A stretch of 64,000 nt of DNA from Triops longicaudatus (lineage: Eukaryota > Arthropoda > Branchiopoda > Notostraca > Triopsidae): positions 62,001-126,000 of the forward strand of contig JAGQDJ010000087.1 in assembly GCA_022885665.1 (NCBI GenBank). The letters are read 5' to 3'. The notes under the pieces are model-generated. The model did not search any database. It was not told the DNA's origin and was given only the letters and a program-made list of their open reading frames with translations. A program made the translations under genes and the position numbers. Positions 11,851 through 23,551 of this stretch are shown one piece after another (position 1 is the first letter of the stretch; each line of letters begins with the position of its first letter).

Positions 11851-12256
11851 TTCCTCAATGAAGGGTCTTTCTCGGGAAATAACTAAACAGTCACAGTTTC
11901 CGCACAGAAAAGGAAATAAAAAATCTAGATCAGTGAAGTGCGATAGTGTGCGTCTGCATGGTGTCAACAAGTCTTGCCATTAAACACTTGGTGCGACTAG
12001 TCCGGAAATTCTCCCCCAACCGTCGTGTGCCACACTATTGATCGACTCGGCGCATACGCAATGGGGGGTGAACTCTACCATAGCTTGCGCTTCCCCTATA
12101 CTCACACACAAAGCAAGGGTACAGGCACAAACCAAGTAATGAGGTTAGATTGAAGTAAATGCGAACCTTCGTAGAAAAAGGGACCTTTTATTCATGTTCT
12201 CAACAAATGACAGTCGAGACAAAAGGGTATACAAAACAATAAGAAAAAAGACGGCT
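11851..12256 (-). promoter_or_regulatory. Promoter/5' UTR of ELAPOR-like gene and 3' UTR of BRPF
   Basis: These 406 bp separate the BRPF stop codon (upstream on the minus strand) from the ELAPOR-like start. Both genes read leftward, so this holds the BRPF 3' UTR followed by the ELAPOR-like promoter. A canonical AATAAA on the minus strand (12192-12187) lies about 65 nt past the BRPF stop. Confidence 0.55.
12187..12192 (-). terminator. Polyadenylation signal, BRPF gene
   Basis: The reverse complement reads AATAAA about 65 nt downstream of the BRPF stop codon at 12257. This is a suitable position for 3' end formation before the ELAPOR-like promoter. It rests on motif and position only. Confidence 0.5.
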
Positions 12257-15200
12257 TTAGTCTGCATCACGATCCGAGTCGGAATTTAACGATGCCGAAT
12301 CTGAAGAGGAGTCCTCTCCAGATAACTGAACTTCTTGTCCGGCGACTTGGCATCGATGAAGTAACGCTTCTTGGTAGGCCGCTTTAACTGCTCGCCGGTC
12401 AGCTGGTCGTCGTGATCCAACCAAATGGCACTTATCGCGGCCCGCGTCCACTCCCAAAGGCTCAAGCTTAGAGCGGGGCAGCCACTGCCTGAATTAACAC
12501 CAAACGGACAATTTAATGGCAAATAGAACGTCCCTTGACATAAGAGAATATAAGCCCATACTGTTTCGCATACGTTAAGATCTTTTCTTCAACGTCAATT
12601 TATCAAAATCTTCTCAACAAAAACGAGAGCAGAATTTCATTGTAGAGAATGGCATATCCTTTGACACTTGTCCTTTAATCTCATCCAACCTCAATTCAAC
12701 AGAGTGCTTTGGCATATCCTTCTCCAGAACTTTTAACTTGCAAAATTGCACATCCACAGACTGAAATTACGTTTTGCATGACTAGCTGGTCTACTGGGCT
12801 CTAAATCGATTACTTGATCCACCTAAAACGCAGCTGTCATATTTTGCACGCTTCTTTGGTCTCGCGTTCGATTTTACTGATAATTCCTTTCAAGCCGACT
12901 TCTTTTCAACGACTTCACTTCGTTTATTACGCAGTAGCACGCAACTACCGTGTTTCGTACCATGTTCGTTTGGCGTCGAAGAACAAAACCAGGAAATGGT
13001 TTTCTAGTTTTTGATTTGATCCTTGCTGACCCAGAGCCAAAACATCTTCGGGTGGAACAGGTATTGGCACTCCATTATGCAGTACTCCAGTACGGGGCAT
13101 CCCAGGGTTAATTATCTGAAAATACAAAACAAAGTACCCTAAGATCTAGTTTCGCTCACAACAGAAGAGCTCGGGAAGGAATAACAAATTATGCGCGCAT
13201 ACCAACGCAGGATACCAAGGAAATCCTCTGCATTTGGCCCAAACCAAATCCATTGGCTGTAGTGCTAAGTCTGTAGGATCGAAACCGTTTGGTTTACTAT
13301 TAGCGTTCTGGGCCGGTTGACAAACACTATTGGATCCGGACGACGGTGTTTCCATTGCGTTCCCCGTCGTTTCTTCTTCTTCTATGTCTTCCTCCTCTTC
13401 TTCACCACCGTCTTCCTCACTCGCTTGCGACTCGGAATCAGAATCACTGGTCTGTGACGGTGAAGTAGATCGTGACCGCTTGAAATCATCGTCGTCACCA
13501 CCTCCTGGCCTCGAGGGACGATATATGCGGAAACTCTCGCTTTCCAGGGGTAAAGCCGCTAAGTCAGTATTGTTTGACGACAATAGCGTACTCGGTTGAA
13601 TAATGGAACTGCTGTTTGTGCTGGATGTCGCAAGGGACATGGAAAATAACCCCGAACTGAGTTGATTGTTCAAACCAGCGGTTAAACTTGAAGTATGTGC
13701 AGTCTGTTGCTGCGTATTCTGCTGCTGAGCCTTCGCTCCGCCTTTTCGCCTGCCCACGCTAGTGCTTGGAGCAACTGTAGGAGCGTTAGATAGAGGCGGA
13801 CCTGCACTTGCTTGTACAGTAGCGGATGGGTTACTAGCAGTTGTTTCGGAAGGTTTACGAGTTCTAGTAGATCCGCGTTTAGTGGTCGGTCCCGGAGCTT
13901 CTGGTTTCTATAAAACCACAAAGGTATAACAGGGTCAACGACACAAATAATACTAACATTAAAATAGCATCACTCCGTTATTAAACAAAAACGAAAGAGG
14001 GAGTACGAGAACAAGAAGACTTCAAAAACAGATGTACATACTTTGAGAGCTGCTGCGGCTTTACGTGTAAACAACACCGCTGTTCGTCGATTGACACCTG
14101 CCGGAGATGGCTGTGCACTGAGAGTATTGCTGCCTTCGGCATTCTGTTTGATAGGTGTGACAGGTAATGTCGTGATTCGGGATTCGTTTAAGCTTTCCAT
14201 AGCTTCAACAGTCGTGGCATTTGAGCTCACTGATGCAGCTGCAGTTGAGGCATTGACTGCCGAATCTTTTCCACTCCGTTTCATAACTTTGTTGATAACT
14301 TTGCCTTTCAGTTCTGCGTCCTTCTTCTCCTGCAATTTACTTTGCTTCTCTTTATCTTTGCGAGCCAAGAAAGCGTCCATTGTTAATTGACGTGGAGCTA
14401 CACCATTCACAGGTTGGTTTCGACCTCGGCGCGTTGTTGCCGTAGGCGCTGGCCGCGCTGCAGGCTGGGGCTTTGGGGCCTTGGCTGAAGACTCAGAGGA
14501 GTCCGATTCGGATTCTGAGCTGCTGGGCGGGTTTTTCGCGGCAACTGGCAGTGCTGGGGCACGAGCTGGCTTCTTTTGTGGGGAAGCCGAAGCTCGCGTG
14601 GCTGCTGCCCGTCCCCCGGCCTCTAACGACAACTGGCGCTTGACTTGACCCAATGCTAGTCGTAAAGCTCTCACGCGCTTGCTCTTCGCTTGGTTTTGGG
14701 GCATACTTTGTGCTTTGGCTAACAGGTCTTCTAAATGAGAAAGCTGAGATTCCAAAGGTGCTTGAGCCCGCTTAGAATCGCATAAATACGCGTCCACTGT
14801 AAAGTAAACAATGGTTAAAATGAAATGGTAAAGATTAATCAATTATATAAAAAATGTTTTTTTTTAATAAAATATGTTTAAGTTATAAACAAAAATATAA
14901 ATTACACTGAAAAAAGTAGTAGCTTAAATCATAAATCAGACTACGTCGGTAAATCTACTATATAAGGTATCGTGGTATAGATACGTTCACTAACCTTGTT
15001 TCGCTATATCGTCTTGCTGGGCCTGAGACATGGGCTGAGCTACAACGTCCAAAACTGTACCCGTATACGCTTGCAAACCAGCAGCCTCCATATCCGCTTT
15101 GGTTTGCCTGAAAAGCCCTTTTGCCTAAAGAAAACATAATGGGTTTATTTCGGCGGTAAAACAGCTCGTGTCTTGCTTACGACGTCACGCATTTTTAGTG

Positions 15201-17785
15201 CTGTTTTGTAGAAAATTGTTTCCCTAGAATTGTACTCGAGGCAATTATCAATCATGAGTGAAAAGTCCCGGTACAAAGCTTCCAGCTTGGGATATTGTTT
15301 CTGCTCCAGTTTCTGCCGCATAGTGGACAGATCCATCGGATTCTTCACAATATCCAAATAGTCAGGTACTTCTTTAACGTCGACGGGCTCGGCGAACACG
15401 TCACCCATTTCTAGATCTTTTTCCCGGAGGGCGTCCAGCAATTTACGGAAGAAGAACTGTTCCGGCCATAGCTTCAACTCTAGCTCTTCCTCTTTGCTGC
15501 ACATAATTATACAAACAACATGATATTAGGCAGTTTTCGACTAAGTTAAAAGCAGAGCTAAGCACCATTTAAGCAAAAGGCGTTTTGTTCTTTCCCGCTT
15601 TCTTATCAATTCGCACAACAAACGCGCTCGCTCCAAATCTTGCCTCAAACGCTGCCAAAATCTGACTTGGTCGTAAATTTCTTCCTAAAATAAATCGTTT
15701 GCAAAATACATCTTTAATAACACAGGAATAAAGAAAGAATAGTATTAAGAGAAGCAAAGGAATCTTTACTTCTCCGGTCTTCTCTTCTTGGTGTCGCTGA
15801 GGGTGCGTATTATGCAGCCTTCGTAGCAATGGGACACCATTGCGTGCTTGTCTCTTCAATGTCCAGTACGCGATGAGTCTTTGCACGAATTTGTTCTTCC
15901 CCGGCAGATGCAGCAAACCACCAATCTCCTTAACTCTACGGCATAACAAACGTAAGTTCTGTAAAATACAGGAACAGTATCGGTTTACCTGTCTGGGGGA
16001 ATAGCAGGTACAGACACCACGGGCGGAGCTTGTCGTTTTTCTGCCAACATCTTTCTGGCTTGTTTCATTCGTTCTCGAAAGACAGCCCTCACCTGACCAG
16101 GATTGGCCTGTCCTTTGCGGCCCGAATCATTCGCATCGCGTACCAAATCTGAGTCAGCGGGAGCGTGAGCATCACAAAACGCCGTTTTACGTACAGAAAC
16201 GGGAACTCCTGAGGCAGTTGGATCACGAACGGTGTCGATTTTCATGTGCAAGCCGGCAGCTTGTGCACACGTGACATGAAAAGCAGTATAGCAATTTGCC
16301 TTGTGGCATTGAATGCAGGCTCCAACACCCCTTTGTTTACAAACGTAGCACGTCAGCTTCCAGCGGGCTGCTGGGATATTCGGGATGCTGTCAATAGGTT
16401 CCAGAAAGACCTGCATAGAAACAACGGTTAATATCACAGGATCTATCTATAAAAGGCTGGAGATGGTTACTGTGTTGGAAAAGCACACTTCTGGAATCCA
16501 CAACGCGCAGACAACATGGGCCCAGCGACCATCATCCGTTTGCTTGAAAGCTCCGCCTCTATTCGGACATAAGGCACATTCGACAGCTCTTGAGGGTGAT
16601 TGCAAACAGCGACGGCAAAGCCATTGGCCTTCGGGAATATAAGGAACACCATAACATTCTTGATGAACTGCCAAATTGCACATGTCGCAAAAGAGGATGA
16701 CATTAGAATTCTGGCACTCCCCGTCCATGCATATGCAACACACCGCATCTTCGTCGATGGGGATGGACTGTTCCTTGCCTGCACTTTGCATCTTAATGAG
16801 AAAAGAATGGAAATAAAATGTTAAAAAAATGAAAGAAAATTAAACAATACGGAAGTAACAAAATAAAAGTAAATTATTAAAGTAAATAATAACTATTAAA
16901 ATAAATAATTGATTGTGTATAACGGTGACTACCTGAAAATACGACTCCTTTTCAAGACGGTCTAATAGCAATTCCAAGGATTCCGGCGCTACTGGTGGAT
17001 ATCCTTCCGCTTTGCGTCGCTGGTTCATAACTTTCAACCATGCCAAGTCTTCTTCATCCAAATCGTACTCAACTTCTTCGTCCAGTTCGTCGTTGCTCTT
17101 TTCAATAAAGCGATAATAGGAGGCGGGGCGTTCTAGCGCATCTGGGATGAGGTTGTCCCAGTCAGCCAATATTGTAAATTGAGGTTCTGGAAGCCGAGGT
17201 GGTCCCGATTGAGGGGTGGGTGCTTTTTCAGGGCTTCCTCGTGCTAAAGATATTACAGCAGGGTTGTCAGGCACAGCCGTTAAGCGAGGTGTCTTTTTGT
17301 GGGCGTATCTAGCAATGATAGGCTTTGGTGTAGATGTTTTGGCGGTTTCTGGAGGTACAACTTCGGACTTGACAGGTACTAGCGCTTCCCACTCGCTCTG
17401 CAAAATGCAGATGGTTACTTACGGAACAAAAACTACACAAAGGATACCTTAGATATGAAAGTAAGTTGTTCGTAAATGTTTAGCTTTTGGACTTTGCCGT
17501 CTATTTCAACTTCGACAATTTTCTGGGAATCGGTACACGAAGTAGAACTGATCTGACTGTCCTCCTCACTATCTGATAAAAAAGAAAAAATACGCATACA
17601 GATTTAACGGTTTACTACTGCAAAATGTTACCAGCTGCGTTGTCTTGATGACAGCTAAAAACATGGTTCTGAATTCCGGCAAAACTTTTATATATCTTCC
17701 CACAATCCTTGACTGGGCACTCGTATGGTGGCTTAGTGGCACGCAGGTTCTGGCAAAACTCGTTTATATCAAAATCGAGTCTCAT
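12257..17785 (-). CDS. BRPF: Bromodomain-PHD finger protein (BRPF/peregrin family)
   Basis: This is the chromatin-reader scaffold of MYST (MOZ/MORF/HBO1) histone acetyltransferase complexes. Thirteen in-phase exons: 17632-17785, 17448-17572, 16933-17397, 16471-16791, 15989-16410, 15770-15935, 15566-15684, 15181-15496, 14995-15124, 14042-14796, 13203-13907, 12961-13115, 12257-12488; 1354 aa. Order seen: N-terminal DFDINEFCQNLRATKPP and a C2H2 finger (about 28-47); an EPL1-like region ending LELLLDRLEKESYFQ; PHD1 (CCICMDGECQNSNVILFC, near 265); zinc knuckle and PHD2 (LTCYVCKQRGVGACIQC); helical region RLRQDLERARLL; bromodomain (about 600-696, acetyl-lysine Asn in LEYNSRET); a Ser/Ala-rich linker; and PWWP near 1210 (LVWAKCRGFPWYPAL, then RTWQWLPR). 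LQSPSR after PHD1 resembles BRD1/BRPF3 more than BRPF1, but one invertebrate gene probably serves all three. Confidence 0.96.
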
Positions 17786-18422
17786 TGTCGAAGAAATATT
17801 AGTTAACACACCAACATTTCAATTTGTATTCTAACTTTGCTTTTCTCCTCAATCAAAACAAAGAGCGGTGGGAGAGAACAAAAGGCAACTGGCGAATCGC
17901 AAAAAGAGCGTGTCAGAAGTTAACTTGAAAAATCTTGGTTTATTTGGAAAAAAAACTTGCAATTTACGTTTTCTTCATTTAACGTGGTTTTAAAAAATAT
18001 TCGTTGTAACACTAACACATTGTCAGGAAAAGGCGGCATCGTGCAGATTATTTAGTACATTATATACGATAGTTAACATGCCTTTGGTATTGAATGGGAG
18101 GGCAATGTCCCTGTACATTTATTTCTGTTCTTATAAAAATATCACTTTTGTTAATTAGAACTGTTAGCGGTCCATTAACTGCGAGGCAGTTTGTAGTCCG
18201 GTATTTGAGAAATATATTCTTGTCTATTTAATATTACTTCGTCACGCTTAAACATTCTTATTTCTGGAACTTCCGCGGAACAATATTCACAGCTTTAATT
18301 GACAAATTTGACTACAAAATAATTCCCGAAACTAGAGCGAAAACCTTGGAACAAAGAATTCCCTGTGGGACAACAAGATTACTCGGTGCAGCTGAAAATC
18401 TGACACTTTCTTCGTACAAATG

Positions 18423-18581
18423 CAATGACGGCGGAACGAGTGTTTCTCAGGGGGGGGGGGGAGGCAGTGGCCATTACTGGCACTTTTCCAGGGGGGCAAA
18501 ATCATACCTTTGCCCCTTCNNNNNNNNNNNNNNGGGGGGGGGGGCAGCTGCCCCCTCTGCCCCACAGTTCCGCCGTCGCTG
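18423..18581. mobile_element. Non-autonomous hAT-like element (MITE) with assembly gap
   Basis: Near-matched terminal inverted repeats (left CAATGACGGCGGAAC, right end reverse complement CAGCGACGGCGGAAC) are flanked by a perfect 8-bp direct repeat TACAAATG (18415-18422 and 18582-18589). An 8-bp target duplication with CA-starting ends is typical of hAT transposons. The interior is G-run-rich, about 159 bp, has no coding capacity, and includes the N run 18520-18533, so its true length is uncertain. Confidence 0.8.
18520..18533. other. Assembly gap (14 N)
   Basis: Fourteen undetermined bases sit between a C-rich stretch and a run of about ten Gs. Homopolymer G runs on both sides of the element (also at 18451-18462) probably caused the sequencing failure. 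Confidence 0.99.
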
Positions 18582-20628
18582 TACAAATGTGTTCTACAAG
18601 ACCTGCCGATCTCGTCCATACTGGCCACGATTTCTTCGCAACCAGGCCTCTAAATAAATAATTTATTGAGCTACCACCAAGATCAAAATTATACTTCTCT
18701 ACTTCACGCCTGCATGACTACGCACAGTACGTTTAGTACATCCGAATTATCGAAGTCTCGTCATCCAGGCCTCCGAGTAACCGAGCTCCTAGCTCGACAA
18801 AAAAGCGAATTTCTTTCAGCAGAAAACCAAGTAGTTGTACAATAATACCGGACTACACCTAACTGCAACTAAAAATTTTGGGTATACCTGAGCTTTTTAA
18901 CATGCAATATTGGCACCAAATGCAGATGTTTCGTAACAACCTTTTCCGTAACAACCGACAGTTCGTAGTAGCAGGCGTTCGTTATAGTGAGATTTACCAC
19001 ATAACAAACGTACCTCGTCGTCACGATTTAATTTCACAAGAAGTAATGGCGTATACAATCTGACACATCGCGTTCCGTTTCCCAATCCAGCGCACGGTCA
19101 GATTAACGAAACTGTCGTGGAGTCCAAAATTACTCGAGTCCGAAAGTACTGAGCTTAGTATTTAATCGGATAAGTTCATGTACCCGTCCTTCCCCGTCCT
19201 AAACGTTTAAGTAGTTAACTGTATTTGCTGCACACTTCTTGAGCGGCTTAGCTCGATCAACTGATCTCTGCTGATCCATTTACATCCCTCATTTTCTGTA
19301 TAATTGCTCCAAATCGTTCTTCACTAAGCTCCAGGGAACGAACACATCAACGATGATACGGTGACATGGCTTAAGTGCGGTGTTCGATGATTGTCATACC
19401 TGAAATATATACTGAGAATAGAAGACAAATTGAAAGTATCACCAGTTCATTTCTTGTCCCAAACTTCTTCAGCTGATACAAGTTGGACGTCCCAAACTTC
19501 AGTTGGCAAAATCGTTCGTAGGTTCAAACCCCACATCTCCCCGATTTCTTCCCACCTCCACTCTACATTACAAGTGTTCCAAAATATGACACCCTTTCCC
19601 TCCACATACATAAACAGCAGTAAACGAAGTATCCAATCAGGCATGGGAACTTGTGTGGTGTTCTGGGGCCATCAAGAGAAGGGGAAAATGAGGATAAGGG
19701 GGATGTTATTCTTCGTTTGTACTGCTTAGGTAATATAGACACAAGGCGACTATGATATCACGTACAACAAGGTGTTTTCGCGCGCAGTACCCTAAAGTAC
19801 GCTTCTTTTTCTCTAGTCCCAATACTCCCGGTAGACACGCGTTCCCTCACTTGAATACACAGAACGGGGAGAAGTTTGACAATATCGGGAACCAGGAAAC
19901 AAACTGTTCATAACAAAAACTTCTTAAATCCCAGTCGCTCGCTGTTTTAACTGCCCTGTATCTCTCCTGACCGGACTCAAAATTCCAAAAGACAAAAGAG
20001 AGAAAAAAAAAAAAACAGGCGGAGAAACCTGAGAACACGCCCGCGAAAGCCAGCGCTGGTTGTCGCAAACGACGAAAGAAATGTCAAATTTGTCGCATTC
20101 ATCAAAGAGAAAATTCGCACTTTTCTTAATTTTAGCTTACAGTCACACAGTCTTTCTCGACGGAAAAATAATTCTCTATTAATTTTTTTTTGGCGGAAAC
20201 CTTTCCTGGATTAGGCTTCTTGCATTTCTCATGCACACTCGGTTTCTTTTTCCAAAAAAAAGGTGGTTCTCAAATTCCCACCAGGTAGGTTTTGCTATAT
20301 ACAGCATTATGATACAAAAAAGGCTGGAATCCGAGCAGAACCCTTGTTTGTTTTTCCTTGTAAAAGCGGTAAAAAAGACCTGCCAGAAACCACAGTTATC
20401 CTTACGAAGTCCAACAATCCAAGAAACTATTTTCTTGCTAAAAAAATGCAAAACAAGGATGGGGTAAACTCACTTATTTGGCGTTATTTTTGCCGAGCAT
20501 CTTCGCTTTCCTTTTCCTTATTTTTTGCAAGAACGGAGGGGGATGAGTGAGAAAAAAAAACGAGAACAGCAGCACAGTTAATGCCGAGGGAGTGTGTTGG
20601 ACAAGAGCAAAGAAATTTTATGTCCCTC

Positions 20629-23551
20629 TCATTCGTCATCATCATCGCTCTGAATACAAAACTTGGCTTTGACTGGCTGCTGCCTACGCGCAAACAGCCG
20701 CGATTGGCTTGGTGGTTGCAGACGGAATTTAGTACCCAATTCTTCTTCTTCCTCTATTCCTGCTGAACACTCCGAATCCCCACGGTTGTTATTGTGTTCA
20801 TGATATAAATCCTGCTCAGCTTCACTGCTGCTCCCGGTTGAGCGTGAGCCCCGCCCAGTCCGTTGATAATTGTCATCGTGACCCAGCCCCGAATCCTCAT
20901 CGAGCGAGCGCAAACGTGCTTCCAGGGTGACATTCATACTGCAATGCTGCATGACTACGCGTTGGACACACATGGCGCTCTCCGCCATCATCGACAACTC
21001 CCGAGCACTTTGATTCCTGCAAAAAAAAAAAAAAAAAAAAAAAAAACGAAGGAAAAATCAATTGCCATTAAAATCTCGACAACTCGAGGTCAAACACCTA
21101 AAAAGTTAGTCCAAGCAGGGAATAATACATACCTGCGAATGACGTGCGGAGTCGTTAGAGGGTTCTGAGGTCCACCGTTCTTAACCCACGGATGTTCAAG
21201 AACTTGTTCAGCGCTAATACGCAGTGTTGCATTTTTCTGCAAAAGCGCTTCAATGAGATCTTTGGCCTCTGACGAGATTTGCGCCCAGTCGCGATCAGGA
21301 AACGAATACCGCGCCTCCTGGATAGAGGCAAACAGGGCGTCCTGGCATTGATTACACGCACCACCCCTTTCCCACCCACAATCTTGTCCGCAGGCTCCGT
21401 AAAAAGGGGGATAGCCACACAACAAAATGTACGCTACGACACCCAAGGACCATAAGTCGCACCGTTTATCATATCCCAGGCAGTCGCCGCCCACGAAGGC
21501 GTCCACAACTTCAGGGGCCATGAATTCCGCACTACCAACCTACAATGGACAGAAAGATTTAGTTTCCCTTACCCAATCACTGATTCAGATTACGGAATAA
21601 TCGTTATGATCTTAGTACATAAATAACAGAAGCAAAACTTTATTTTTAAAACCGACTAGAATCTCGAAGCGTAGGACGAATTTGGTCACTTACAGGAGTG
21701 AGTAACTCTGGCGTGGAAATCGGGGAATTGGTCCCCGAATGGAATTTTATACCCGAGCCAAGATCGAAATCGCAGAGTTTCACAGGCGAGATCTGGTCCA
21801 TGTGCACACACAAGATGTTCTCCGGCTTGAGATCTCGGTGCGCGATCCCTTTGGAGTGCAGAAAAGCTAACGCAGAGGCCAGATCCTTGATGACTAAGGA
21901 TGCCTCTCGTTCGGTAAAGTGCAGGCGCCGCTGGATGTGCTTCAAGAGCGGCCCACCAGTGATTTTCTCAAAAACCAAATAGAAGCGATCTTCCTCCTCG
22001 AAGAATTCGATCAGTTGAATAATGTTATGATGGCCTTGGCAGTGATGGAACGTTTCGACTTCTTTGAACACGCGACTGCGACTATGCCCCGGAATTTTTT
22101 CGATGACCTACAAAAACAAAAGGAAATTAATTTTTATAGTGTGTCCCTAGAAACTTTAAATCACAAAAAAAGGCAGTCGAACGAAAACTACTACACCTAA
22201 ATTTTTTTTTTAAATATATAAACAGAAATATATTAACGAAGATATTAAAGCAAAAGTAACAAAAAAACGAAAACTTACTTTAACCGCATATTCCGTATCA
22301 GTCCAGATGTTGACGCAAGTTTGGACCGAGGCATAGGCGCCTTCTCCCAAAAATTCACCAGTCAGCCGGTACAACTCATGGAAGGTAGAAGCGAAGAGGG
22401 AAGAACCGGTTCTCTTCTTCTTCCTCCTCCTCTTCTTGGCTTCCTCTTTCTGCCTGGCCAGAGCAACCTCTCGGTCCAACCCATGGACGACATCCCCGTC
22501 ACACTCCCCTATGGTATAAACCAAAACAAAAAAACCTTGAGATGTCCAGCTCGTTATTTGCTCATTATATAACAAAAATAGCACTTCTCCCATATCTTAT
22601 ACGTATACCACAAGGTAATACTAACACGTTACGTAAAAAAATGTCCCTTGACCCAGTTTTTGTTCATTGACTGTCAGAACGAAAACAGCAACATAGTTAA
22701 CCAACAACACGTCTTTAATTTTCGCCTTCTGGTTCTTAAGTTCAACTACCCTGGGATGACGCACGCTTTTCCTTCCAAATCACTTTCCCCCTTAAATTTT
22801 CGCGTCACATGATCAAGAAATACTGCCCTCGCTCTGCTTTTATCTGCATAGTACGATGTCTTTGCAAGTTCAGAACTCGGCTTAGATTTCGTTTAAGTCT
22901 GCATCGAGTCCCCCTTGTCACCCCGTCAGCTAAGAAAAACCGGCTCCGTATGTATCTGGCAGGATGTCATGCCCACCGAAGAAAGAAAACATGTCGACGT
23001 GCAGACCAGCAGGTTGTTCGTTTGTCTACTTCGATAAGGCTCGACACCCCGAGGATAGGACTTCAGGCCTGCGCAACGTTCGAAAAAAAGCCGCCGGCAT
23101 CTTCATTTTCATCACAGCCGACCCGGCAAAAATGACTTGCTTCTGCCAAACAATTCTACATACTTCGGAAACTGTAACAGTCAAGCCAAATTTAGCTACT
23201 CGCACGGCAGTTAATCAACAAAGATAATTTGCCAACGTATCCGGTTTCAAAAGTAAAAACATTTCAAGATAAAACTTATTATTTTTTCCTATTGTAAATA
23301 TACAATCTTTGTTGTTTTAAGTTGTTTTCTCCCGTTTTAAGCAGCGAGCGAAAACAGCGTCGGTTTAATAAAATCCTAACAGAAATGGTTCGATGTTTGG
23401 CCACGCAAGCGCAATGCAACAAAAGCTCCAGAAAGGTGCAACAGCTGATGCAACGCCGTAGTCACTGAGTCCTGTTGAGACACGCTGGAATTTTGGTAGA
23501 CAAAACAGTGTGCTTACCGTTATCCGAATTATCCTCGTATCTTTCCACCAT
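20629..23551 (-). CDS. MKNK: MAP kinase-interacting kinase (MNK / Lk6)
   Basis: This Ser/Thr kinase is activated by ERK/p38 and phosphorylates eIF4E. Exons: 23518-23551, 22279-22508, 21694-22107, 21133-21539, 20629-21016, all in phase; 490 aa. Exon 1 encodes only MVERYEDNSDN plus one base, then a 1009-bp intron. A basic stretch KKRRRKKKR precedes the kinase domain and matches the MNK nuclear-import/eIF4G-binding region. Kinase motifs: GEGAYASV, the Lys of YAVK (residue 88), HRDLKPEN, and DFD in place of DFG, diagnostic of MNKs. The activation loop STPELLTPVGSAEFMAPE keeps two Thr-Pro sites for MAPK phosphorylation. The four-Cys zinc-binding insert (CGQDCGWERGGACNQC) is present. The tail is acidic and Ser-rich, with SRLFARRQQP where the MAPK docking motif lies in vertebrates. 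The start rests on phase and splice signals at exon 1. Confidence 0.93.
21021..21046. repeat. A26 homopolymer (polypyrimidine tract of MNK last intron)
   Basis: A run of 26 A on plus reads as uninterrupted T on minus, directly before the CAG acceptor of the last MNK exon. It is both a mononucleotide repeat and the polypyrimidine tract. Confidence 0.9.

Larger units (their letters stand above)
17786..20628. other. Intergenic: BRPF upstream region, mobile element, MNK 3' UTR
   Basis: No recognisable gene lies in these 2.8 kb. They contain the BRPF promoter side, a small hAT-like element with an assembly gap (18423-18581), and, at the right end, the MNK 3' UTR. A 112-codon plus-strand open frame at 19391-19729 has no family resemblance. 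A 12-bp direct repeat (GTCCCAAACTTC) occurs twice near 19454 and 19488. Confidence 0.6.

Noticed and set aside
19515..19530. GGTTCAAACCC resembling a tRNA B box
   Set aside because: No acceptor stem, A box or anticodon arm can be folded around it.
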